From Promerops cafer (taxonomy: Eukaryota > Chordata > Aves > Passeriformes > Nectariniidae): a DNA stretch of 64,000 nt. Both the position numbers and the translations under genes were made by a program. How positions within the stretch are numbered: position 1 is the stretch's first letter; the number at the start of each line of letters is the position of its first letter. The stretch lies in assembly GCA_013398275.1 (NCBI GenBank), contig VZSE01012476.1, positions 1,227,606 through 1,291,605 of the forward strand, given 5' to 3'. The notes beneath the pieces were generated by a model that was given only the letters and a program-made list of their open reading frames with translations, was not told where the DNA came from and did no database searches. This document shows positions 1 to 10,600 of this stretch, one piece after another.

Positions 1-22
1 GTCCGGGCCCCGGGCCCGCCAT
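1..22 (-). CDS. Possible first codons of the neighbouring gene (CCDC138?), cut by window edge
   Basis: Minus-strand ATG at 20-22 with an ideal Kozak context; seven codons (MAGPGPG) remain in the window. The position downstream of RANBP2 on the same strand fits CCDC138 by synteny. The short peptide is low-complexity and not diagnostic. The palindromic CCATGG also gives a plus-strand ATG at 21-23, so strand is not decided by the ATG alone. Confidence 0.25.
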
Positions 23-127
23 GGCGGCACCGCCGCGCTCGAACCAACCGCCACGAGCTGCGCAGGCGCACTCGGGGCCGCGGGCAGCGCGGGGCACGAT
101 GAGGGGCCGCTGTGGGCCTGGCACGCA

Positions 128-160
128 ACATCATCATCATCAACATCATCATCATCGACA
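128..160. repeat. Imperfect (CAT)n trinucleotide repeat in the CpG block
   Basis: Runs of CAT broken by a single CAA-type unit. On the minus strand the repeat reads as ATG/GAT units upstream of the candidate start at 20-22, so a minus-strand leader crossing it would carry several upstream ATGs. Confidence 0.8.
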
Positions 161-253
161 ACAAGAACAAACACCGCTCCTCTCCAGCCCCGGCACAGCG
201 CGGCCTGAGAGCGCCGCGTCTAATCCACGACCGAACACGACCCTAGCAAGTGG

Positions 254-515
254 ACCACTCAGTGCCACCTCCTTTAACACCTCCAGCGACGGTGATTCCA
301 ACACGGCCCTGGGCCCCCCGTGCCAGTGCCCAACCAGCCTCTCGGGGAAGAAATTCCTCCTGCTGTCCTACCTAAACCTCTCCTCGCACAGCACAGTCCT
401 CTTCTCCTGTCAACTGGCTGCCTGGGAGAAGAGGCCGAAGCAGCCCCAGCTCCAGGCTCCTTTGCGTGGGTGTAGAGAGTGGTAAGGTCCCTGAGGACCC
501 CTGAAGAGGTAGTAC
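254..515 (-). mobile_element. CR1 LINE fragment (3' part, antisense)
   Basis: Reads like the complement of the CR1 3' region: the equivalents of 'cacctccagggatggtgactcc', 'gaagaaattcctcctg', 'gcctgggagaagaggccga' and 'gtagagagtggtaaggtc' occur in the CR1 order. It is fairly diverged. It accounts for the second half of a 154-codon plus-strand open frame (21-485), which I therefore do not call a gene. Confidence 0.75.
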
Positions 516-1078
516 TGCCACCCTTTAAAAATAAATAAACCCCAAATAAAGCTAAGCTAAATGTGTGTTGCCAGCACAGAGCTGTAGAGTATCAGTTTAA
601 ATAAACCCCGCATTTACACATGCATACTCACTCTTGAGAGGCAAAGTTGTAAAAGCTACAAGCACCCTAGAATACATAAGCTAGAGCCTGCAGCAAGGTC
701 AGAGAAGCTGGCCACAGCTAATAAACACTGAGCAGAGTCAGAGGGTTATACTTAAAGTAGGTCAGGTAAAATCCCAATGTTAAGTTTTTCAATGTTTTTC
801 ATTAAGCCAAGTTTTTGAGAAATAGTTTAAGTACAAAAAAAAAGTTGGCGTATTGCTCTAGCAAAACATTTATCAATAATTTAAAAACTATGCAGACAGA
901 ACAAACCAACATCCACCTGGCTCAGCCTGCTTTCTGCACCCATTACCTTTCAAAGGCCTTCAGTGTACTGTACAGCAATTTGCATCTACAATCTGCATAT
1001 TCAAAAGAGCTTCATGAGAGCAAGAACCAAGTTATGCAAGTTATCTTCTTTTAAACAAACCAAAGTGAAGACAAGACA
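516..1078. other. Intergenic spacer between CR1 fragment and RANBP2 3' end
   Basis: AT-rich, no exon-like or repeat-like signal recognised. It contains AATAAA-like motifs on the plus strand near 528-550, which could end a plus-strand transcript from the CpG block but are also expected by chance. Confidence 0.5.
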
Positions 1079-1328
1079 TTTATTTTACCAAGACTAGGAT
1101 TTAATTTTTAAAATTTGACACTTAATACAAATATGTCAGGATAACACAAATACACCTGAAATATGCCAGTGCCTGAACTTTATTTACCATGCAAAAAATC
1201 AATTTGAACACATAAAAAATTCAACTATAACCTGTAATTTTACATTTATACATCAGAAGTGTCCATTTTAAGATGTTGAAATAATTAGTCAATAACATCT
1301 AATTACTGATTTATTTACTCAAATAGTT
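1079..1328 (-). other. RANBP2: RANBP2 3' UTR with candidate poly(A) signals
   Basis: Follows the TAG at 1329-1331. Minus-strand AATAAA hexamers lie at 1310-1315, 1179-1184 and 1079-1084. I cannot tell which is used; the most distal would give a 3' UTR of about 250-280 nt. The segment is AT-rich. Confidence 0.6.
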
Positions 1329-1634
1329 CTATATTTGCCCACAGTCTGTAATGACAATTCTTCCATTTACTAGCCCTTTAGGAGAACCAAAGGATTCGAT
1401 CTTTTTCACAACATCCATTCCATCTTTCACAAACCCAAATACCACATGCTTGAAGTCCAAGTGTTCTGCTTTTTTAAGTGTTATGAAGAACTGAGAATTA
1501 TTTGTATCCCTGCCCTTATTTGCCATTGACAACAATCCAGGACCAGTGTGTTTCACTATGAAATTCTCATCTTCAAATGCTGTTCCATAAATTGACCGTC
1601 CACCTGTTCCATCATGGTTAGTTATATCTCCTCC
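1329..1634 (-). CDS. RANBP2: RANBP2 exon 29: C-terminal two-thirds of cyclophilin domain
   Basis: Starts GGDIT and ends CGQI plus TAG; the acceptor AG is at 1635-1636 after an A/T-rich tract. It encodes the cyclophilin core including SMANKGRDTNNSQFF and AEHLDFKHVVFG. The lysine-histidine pair of FKHV matches CypA H126. The tryptophan of CypA (W121) is H here, as in human RANBP2. Human RANBP2 has SQFV where this bird has SQFF, the CypA-like residue. Confidence 0.97.
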   Translation of the reverse strand, partial: GGDITNHDGTGGRSIYGTAFEDENFIVKHTGPGLLSMANKGRDTNNSQFFITLKKAEHLDFKHVVFGFVKDGMDVVKKIESFGSPKGLVNGRIVITDCGQI

Positions 1635-4600
1635 CTAAAAAAAAAATAAACAGACATAGCATTAATTGACAAGTCCCAAAACATAACCCAAAAATTTTAT
1701 TTCCTTTCAACAGTAAAGACTATGTTTTGGAAGAACTCATCTTTTATTTTCACAAGTATCAATTTATCTGCTTAGATGTAGGGCTTCCCACCATCAGCAG
1801 GTTTGTTCATGGTAAGGGAAGCAGTAGGAGAGGGTGTATCCCTTGTTTATTCTGAACACAGCATTTTATCTTCCTGCTCCCCATGGTGACATTCCTCTAG
1901 GCCTGTCATTCCTACTGCCTGCATCACTTGGCCCTGGAAGCTGCCTGGACCTGCATTATCTCATCGAAGGCTTGTCCTTGCTTAGTCCCTGCAGGCATAG
2001 AATTAAATCACCTGAAAAAGGTTAACGTAGCAGTGACCAGTAATTCCATACAGCTTTGCCACATAACTGGTTGAGCAGCATGGTAAGTGTGTCTTTTATC
2101 TTTCTGGAAGGTGGCAAACTTCTGGTTCCTGATAATTTGAGTATACACATAAAGGTGACAGTGAAAGTTGTATCTGTACAGCCTTAGTTCTCATTGAAGA
2201 GCTTCTCACTGTACCTCAAGGAAGTTCAGGCAAAGCAGAATGAACTTAAAATAATACTCATTTAATGTGACAAAAGCTCACTTTCTCAAGGCACACATGG
2301 TGCAGTAACTGTTTTAAAAGTAAGTCTGCTCCTTTACAGAATGTGGAATACCCTGAAATAAGCTTAAATCTTAAACAAGCTTACCAGAAAGGCACAAAGG
2401 TTTAACAAAAGAGCCATAAAGTGTACACTTCAGAGACAGATAGCTAATCAAAAGACAGACTAATATTTTATTCTGGTGACAAGCCATTCATATACTATCA
2501 CAGAATGGTTTACATTGGAAAGGACCTTGGACTCATCTAATTCCAACTCCCCTGCCATGGGCAGGGACACCTAGAACTAGGACCAGGCTGCTCAGAGCTC
2601 CATCCAGCCTGGCCTAGAACACTGACAGGGATAGGACATCTAGAACTTCTCTGGGCAGCTTGTTCCAGTGTCTCACCACCCTCACAGCAAACAACTTTCT
2701 CCTAACATCTAGTCTAAACCTACTCCCTTTTACCTAGAAGCCATTCCCCCTTGCCCTGTGTCTACATGCTCTTGTAAAATGTTTTCCTCCATTTTTCTTG
2801 TAGGCTCCCTTCAGGCTCAGGAATGACACCATTACATCACCCCTAAGCTTCCTCTTTTCCAGGCTGAACAAATTCAGGTCTCTCAGCCTTTCCTCATAGG
2901 AGCAGTGCTCCATCCTTCTTCAAAGGATGTCCTTCTCCCTCCTTCTTGGCCCTCCTCTGGACTTGCTCCAACAGGCTGATGTCCTTCCTATTACTTTTGT
3001 ATATTTTTTTTCCTGTATTGCTGTATACATCTGGGCTTGTAGAAAGTCATCTACATGCCTCATCTTCGGGGATGTGGTGACATGCAGATCATTACCATAG
3101 CATGTACTGATGTTGGTTCATTTTGCCTGTTCCATGTTACTAAAACTCAATTAACGATTGATGAGAATTTTACAAAAGGTCTGTCTGAGCTATGATCAAT
3201 CTCCTAAGCCTTCAGCATTTATGAAGAACTTGCCAGTGCTACTACTGAATGCATACAGAGGTTTAAAACCAACACTGTCTGCCTGGGGTTATAGATGTAC
3301 TGCAGGCTGATGCTCTCTGCACAAAACTTGATGTTTTAGGGAACAGCCCACTGCATGGTAGTTGGATCTAGAAGACTTGTTTTAGACTGAAATCTAACAC
3401 CTATGATACTTAGAATATCAGTTTTAAAGTGCACATTATCTGAAATACAAAGTGTACTTTGATGTCCAAGAAGCCTGGAAAGTAACTGTTCTTAACAGGT
3501 GAGTATACAGAAGTTCTTCTCTGGAGACAGGGAAGGATTAATGGTAGTTTTGGGAATGCATACTCTCCTTGGTGCTCCTGTTCAGCAACAGGCCCCTTGT
3601 CTATTGTCAGAGGACTTCACATCCCTCCACTTTTTTATTCCACCCTGACATGACAGTACTAGGAAACACTGAAACATGAGACCACTGGCAGGCACAGGTG
3701 AAAAGCATCTTAGGGTAGCATGTGCTCCTTATGCCATTTTTCATCTCCTTGTAGGGAAAGGACAGATGAGACTATCCTGCACAGTGGATCCATGCTGCCA
3801 ACAAGAATGTGCTATTCTAAGTCATTTTTTGAAATGCCATTGTTAGTCAAGATGCATCTCATTCTCTCAGTGAAGAGTCTTCCTTTTATGCTTACCTGAC
3901 ACACAAAGTCTGTGACTATTCTGTGAAAGCGGGAGTTCTTGAATCCAAATCCTTTCTCTCCTGTACACAGGGCTCTGAAATTTTCAGCAGTTCGAGGTAC
4001 AATATTTGCAAACAGCTCCATGGTTATGTGTCCTAAAGGTTCATCATCAGCAGAAACTTCAAAATACACAACAGGGTTGGTGTCCTTTGACAGTCCTGCT
4101 GCCAGAGACAAGTGCCCCTTCTGTAGTTCTGACAAGCTTAGCTGGCATTCTTCAAACATCTTCTTGAAAGAATTGGCCATTTCTTGGCTTTTAAATCTGA
4201 CTGCAAATTGCTCTACTTTTACTTCACCATCTGAAAATAAATCCAAGAAGGTCTGTTTAGTTTCATCTTGTAATTATCTCCAGGGAAAAACAAAATACAG
4301 AAACTAGAAAAAACAAAGACCACCTGAAAAAACTCACCAGCATAATCTGTGGCTGTCCAAATGAAAGCATTGTTTGATGTATCAGAGGGCACTAAGTTCA
4401 TTTCTTTGGTGATAACATGATTTGCACAGACTTTAAGAACTTGGTCTCTTCTCATTAGGACTCTATAGTATTTCTTCTGTGTATGGAAGAGTATTTTGAT
4501 CTCTCCAACACCACGCTCCTTCCACTGAGTAACATCCCTGTCCCATCTGTAAAGTTTCGCCCTCTCCTTGAAGAGAATTTCTTCATCTTCTTCTCCAGAT

Positions 4601-7600
4601 TTTACCTCCACCTAAAAAAAACCAGCACAACAGACTGAGTACCTGTGATTTCCTAGAAAAATATTTAATAGTTATTACATATACTTCTGAAGATTCTGGC
4701 ATATTACAGTGGAAAATTATTCAGTGTCCTTTTCTCCTAAAAACCCTAAAATCCCATTCATCACACTAAAATGGGTAAAACATTTTCAGAATTTAAGAGC
4801 CCAACAAATCCCACTATTTGAGAACAGTTACAGCACTGCAATCCTCCTTCACCATGCTACATGTAGTTGTGGTGGGTGTCTGTTGGTTTTGCTTTGGGAG
4901 TAGTTTGGGTTTTGGTGGGATTTTCTTTTCATGTGTGGTGGGATTTTCCTGTGTTAACAAAACCTCAAAATTTTATCAAGTGTTCTGGCAAGTTTCCCAA
5001 GCTTCAGGTTTGCTGAATGATGTGCACACTGAGAAGTGAAGACAAAGTACTGTTACAATTGGAGTTACCTTTAGCACATTGTTAAAGAATTTGATATTTG
5101 CATTTATAAAGAATAAACACCAAGTATATATAAAACTTCAGCCTGACAGCCGTATCTCCACCTCACTTTATATATGCATTTACTGGCCTCTACTCTCCTT
5201 TATTTAGCACTTCTCCAAAGATATAGGACATTTAGAGAACTGGAGAAATATGTGGCAAAAAACTGTGTGTGAAACTGAAAAAGGGAAGCAGAGAAGAAAA
5301 GCATCATAGAAGTCATAATGTGACACAGATGAGCAAAGGCACACAAAATTTTAAAGAAGAAAATTGAAGGCATGTTACAAAATAGATCAGACGAGCTGTT
5401 CAAATTGAAGGACACCATATATGGTTCCTTTGTACTCTACTTGCCTTACTCAATAATTTTACTAATCTATAGTTAAATTTTAGTATTTATAGGAAGGTCA
5501 GACAATATGACAATACCATCCAGAGAGTCTGAAATGGTTACTAGGCTAAAAACCAAATCAAGATATGAGTAACTGTGTGAAGTCTCACTCAGAAGTTATA
5601 AGGCTACCTTCAAAGTTGAAGGTTCTCCTACTTCTTGAAAAACCATTTCTTTTCAAACTAAAAAAGTTAGTTCCCTTAGCCTTCGGGTGATGTTAATTGT
5701 ACATCTTTTTGCTTAGTGATTCTAGAAATCACTTGCCTAGCTTCAAGTAAAATTCTTAGTTGGCACGGCTTTCACAGAATTGAATCTACAAGTCACTGAT
5801 ACAAAGCCATAGCTTTGAGTTGTATAAGCACTAGCAGTTATTCAGTACCCCTTCCTGATTTTCAGCTGTGCAAAAAAAGGGTTTAGCTTTTATGAGCTAT
5901 ACGTACAAATTTGCATCCTGATCAACTCTCAGTCAAGTTATAAAGAAATCACTGTTGAGGATTTTAATTGAGGTACCAGACACTTCCCCAGGGCTATGCT
6001 GTACTAGGATTTAAAACAACAGGTGCTTCAACATAGTCAGTGTAAAACATGCAGAACAAGGCACAACAACACAGAAAGCAAAGTTAGTTAAGCAGAACAT
6101 ATTTTAAAGCTTGCCGTGTTAGCAGAAATGCTCATCTTAATGTTGTTTTATATTCCAGAAGTCATCTTACCTCTGGTAAGGACACAATTGGCTCAAAGTG
6201 GATATCATCACTATGTACTACCTCATCATCACTACCACCTTCATCTTCATCTGCTTTACGGGTGGTATCTCCAAACACAGCTGCTCCTGTATTTGCCCAT
6301 TTGAAGTTTTTATCTACAATTAAGAAAGTTACATTTTAAACTTTGTGTAGTTTTTGTTCTTCCTGACAAAAACTTGTAAAAAATTGTTGTTTCTAATGAT
6401 CAGCAGAAATTTTGTGCACAGAAGGTGTATTGTATGAAGCAAAAGTCCAGCTGAGGTTTGTCTCAGAGACTAGCTGAACTCACCTTTTGAGCCAAAAGCA
6501 AAGTCTTCAGAACTTTTGGATGCCAGATCTGCAAATGACAGGCCTGCAGTATTGCCAAAACCAAATGAGATGATTCTGTTTTCTATCAAATAAAAAGGGG
6601 AAAGTCAAAGATTTTTCTCTACTTTCTTAAAGAAAATGCATTTATATAGTCACAGGAATAAACTGGAGAACTGTCTACAGCATTTCTGCCTCCAATAAAT
6701 TTAAAGTTTGAATGACACTTGTCATAATGACCATCTATTTATGGTTTTAAAGAAGGGCTCAACACTGTGTGAGTTTCAGCATACTACTTATATGCACATC
6801 CACAGAGCTCATGTGGTATTTAACAGTAAACTAATGAGAGTACATCATATGTAAATTACACACTAGACACTAGCATTGTTTTGCTGTAGCGAAACTGAAC
6901 TCAAAATTTGATATATATACATTTTTACCATTTTTACCATACATTTGGTACCTATGTTTCTAATTCAGTATTGGTACTATTTCTCCCCAAGACAGCAACT
7001 ACGCTAGACAAACTGATCCACAGAAAAGCATAGTTTCCTACAAAAAAACTCAGAGCATATCCCTGACCTTACCTTGTGTTGACTCTGAACCATCTGAGTC
7101 ACTTTTTTTAGTTGACAGATCTACAGGTTTGTCTTCAGCTCGTGTTAAGGTCTGTGATACTTGCACAGTTTCTGTGGTGGAATGTGATTCTTCACTGCTG
7201 GTACCTGACTGGACACGTCCTGTCACCTCATCTTTTGATGGAGCAGGTATTTCTTCCTTACTGGTACAGACTAAGTCACTTGAGCTTGCAACTTCATTCT
7301 CCTGCAATTAATCAAAAAAGTAACATAATAGGTCAATAAGTTAGAAGGCCTTAGGATTCAAACCTCCTCCCCAGGAGTCTACGAACAGTCCTTATAGGAA
7401 AATAAAGAACACCAAAAAAAGTTGTTGTAGGATTTCTCAAGTTTTTCATTCAAGTTAACACATAAGGATGTTAAACAAGAGACTGAAGTATCTTTGAAGT
7501 AGTTGGTTTTCAAAAAAATGCTAGTATTCCCTGAAATCAAATCTCCTGTGTTGGCACACACTTGAGGCACAGCTACAAAAAAACCTCAATTTTTACCCAC

Positions 7601-10600
7601 TGGATGTTTTAGTTCTAAAACTGTACTGTCTCGCACATAAATGAAGTAATTTTACAAGTTTAATGAGAAGAAGTTCAGTAAAGATTTAGCTCTTACTTTA
7701 ATTTCTTGAATTTTAGCCTCTGACTTTAAGTCTTCCAGACTGTCACCTTCAGTATCAGTACTGACACCACAAACAGATGTAGAAGGAACCTGCACAGCTT
7801 TTGTTTCATCTTTCTCCTCAGGAGCTGATTTCTTTTCCAAAGTAGCAGCACATTCTCTTTCATTGTTGAATTCACTATTTCTTGCAAGGCCTGCTGTAAA
7901 GAATTAATGGAAAATAGTTGTGAAGGCAGCTACACACTGAAACAATTTTTAGCCCCAATGTTATAAATTAACCTCATAATAGCCAGATCAACTTGAAGAC
8001 AGACTTCTCGAGTTTCACAGACAGCATTACTGTTTAAATAGTGGAAGTGAAGACTAACCTAACCTGGGGTGACTAGAATTGAAAATACAACATCTGTGGT
8101 TTTTACTGCTATCAGGGAATTTCCATGCAATGATGAAGAATTTCATCATGCAGCTGCCACTACTAGTAACTTCCTTCACTATGTCCTCATATTTCAGATG
8201 GATCAATCCTTCTAGCACATATCATCAAAAAACCCCCAAACTTTACTTCTACAAGTATCTACCCAGACTTCAAGTTATGCAGCGCTGAAGTCTGAGAGAC
8301 AGTCAGATACACATAAGCAAGTTGTCTACATTGTATTTTTAGCATAGAGACCAAACAGCATTTTTTTTTAGATTGAAAAACATTAACTCACAAGCTTCAA
8401 CTGAGTAACTGCAGAAGTAGCAAGTATTCAAAGACATAGGCAACTTTCTCTTGAGCAGTATCATGCCAAGCTGAATGTTTCATATTCAGGAAGAGCTCAA
8501 AATAGGAAGAGGCTTTCATGTTTTTGTTTAGAGATCACCTGGAATGTACATTTCTCTTTCAGGTACCACTTTACTGCTAACTAACAGTTTTAGCATACTG
8601 AGCTTAACTCTTGTACTTTGAGATGCAGGTTTTGTGCACCCAGCATCTCTGCTTCTAAAAACTATCCCAGGAAACATAAAATTAACTTCTAGCCATGTGT
8701 CCTTCAGATTCAGAGTTTATGTTTCAGTACATGAAGAACAATAATTAAAATTTCTTAAGACATACCTTTTACAGGACCTTGCCCTTTCTTTTTCTCTTCT
8801 GAATCACTGGGATAGAGTCTTCCATTAAGTTTCTTAACAGCTGTTTCATAGTCTTCATCTTAAACACAGGAAATAAGAGTAAGTTCTCAGGCACGCTCTA
8901 GGTCAGAGAAGTCTGCTAAGCTCTTCCAACTCACAAGACTAGCAGGCATATGTAATTTTTGCTTATGTTTTAAGAGTTACAAGTCAACAAGTAAGCTTTC
9001 ACTTCTAGTTCTGCTTACATGTGCTCCAGAGTGCCGTTAACACCTTTTCTCAGCCTAAACTGCTACAGATATGTGGCACAGGTTTTGTTTTTAGAAAACG
9101 TATTTCTTACTGAGTGATTTTATTAAGACTACCACTAAATAGATTTGGGAAAGAAGACTGAAGATTTTTTTACATAAAAACTTGCAAGCTCAGGTGCTTG
9201 TGGGAGGGGGCTTGTCTTCTCCCATTTTCTGTTGAATGCAATGTTTCAGAACTTCCATTTAAAGTATTTGCTGCTGAATAAATCAATCTTAATTACATGC
9301 AGTAAGGTTTGACATAAAATAAGTTTACTAATAGTATTAGGAATTTGCTTTAGAAGAAAAATAATAGTATAGCATTTAGGGAATCTTAGCTTGTTTGTTT
9401 TTAATAAAAAATGCTTTGTATTTGCCTCAAAATACTTGCTAAAGTAGGTCTCTTGCTCAAATACCTCTTACCTAACCAAATGCCTTGGTAATGGTGTCAA
9501 CACCCATAATACACCAAACAAATACCCTTTAGTCACTCCTAGGCCTCCACCATACTATTCTGTTTTGAAGACTTGAGTGTACATCTTTGGCCATAAGGAC
9601 ACTGACAGGATTACTTCCCATTGGCCCACACAAAAATATTTCAGTGTCTAATGGTTGTAACTGAGTATCTCAAGTTGGAAGGGACCCATAAGGATCACCA
9701 ACTGCAGTTCCCTGCTCCTTGAAGGACTACCTAAAACCAAGCCATATGACTAAGTGCATCACCCAGATGTTGCTTGACCTCTGATGGGCATGTTGCTCTA
9801 ACTACTGTCCTGGGGAGCCTGTTCCAGGGCCCGACCACCCTCTCAAAGAAAATCCTTTTCCTAATCTGAACTTCCCCGACAGCTTCATTCCATTTCCTGT
9901 GTCCTGTAGTTGAGCAGCAGAGAAAGGAGGTCAGCACCTCCTCCTCTGCTGATGCCCTTGAGGAAGTTTTGGACTGTGATGAGGTCACCCCTCAGCCTTG
10001 TCTTCTCCCAGCTGGACAAACCAAGTGACCTCAGCCACGACTCCTGAGTCTGGCACTCAAGGCTGTTCACCTTGGTCACCACCCTCCAACAGTTTGATGT
10101 CCTTCTTACACAGAGGCACTCGAAACTGCACACAGTGCTCAAGGTGGGGCTGCACCAGTGCAGTGTATTACACCCCATCCCCACAAAAAGGCAGTACAAA
10201 CAAATTTTGGCATTCCTTACCATCATCCTCCTCACTCACGTATCCAGGCTTATTCTTGTAACAGAAGAACGTTGAAGGAAGCTTGAGGAAGTCAGCAAGA
10301 GCTCTCTGTTCAGGGGTAGGTGTTAACTCGTAAACTATTACCACTTCATCAGACAGAACACCATCCTCTGACACTGTGGTCTTCTCAGCTTTTTTACAGA
10401 AATTGAACAAACCATTAAAATTGAGTAATTTCAGAACAGGAAATAAAATTTACCCCACATTATTACAGAACCAAATTAATTCTAAGGGCCTACATATATT
10501 CTGTTGATAGACAGGAAACAAAAATCCAACTTACAGGATGCGAGGACAGAACAGCAAAACTTACATGCTATTCTATTGCTTTTGGAATTCAAGCATTAAA

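Larger units (their letters stand above)
1..240. promoter_or_regulatory. CpG-rich block at window edge, probable promoter of next gene
   Basis: The first ~125 bases are very GC- and CpG-rich and then grade into a CAT-type repeat. A CpG island just downstream of the RANBP2 poly(A) site fits the promoter of the next gene; in human that gene is CCDC138, on the same strand as RANBP2. On the minus strand an ATG at 20-22 sits in a strong Kozak context (GCCGCCATGG) and reads MAGPGPG before the window ends. I do not recognise this as the human CCDC138 N-terminus, so the gene identity rests on synteny only. Confidence 0.5.

Noticed and set aside
21..485. 154-codon plus-strand open frame from an ATG in the CpG block
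   Set aside because: The first part is a CpG/CAT low-complexity sequence and the part from about 254 on is an antisense CR1 fragment; no conserved peptide.
9731..10261. Several 80-116 codon open frames on both strands
   Set aside because: They are CR1 sequence plus the adjacent RANBP2 exon 21; the CR1 reverse-transcriptase tail is recognisable.
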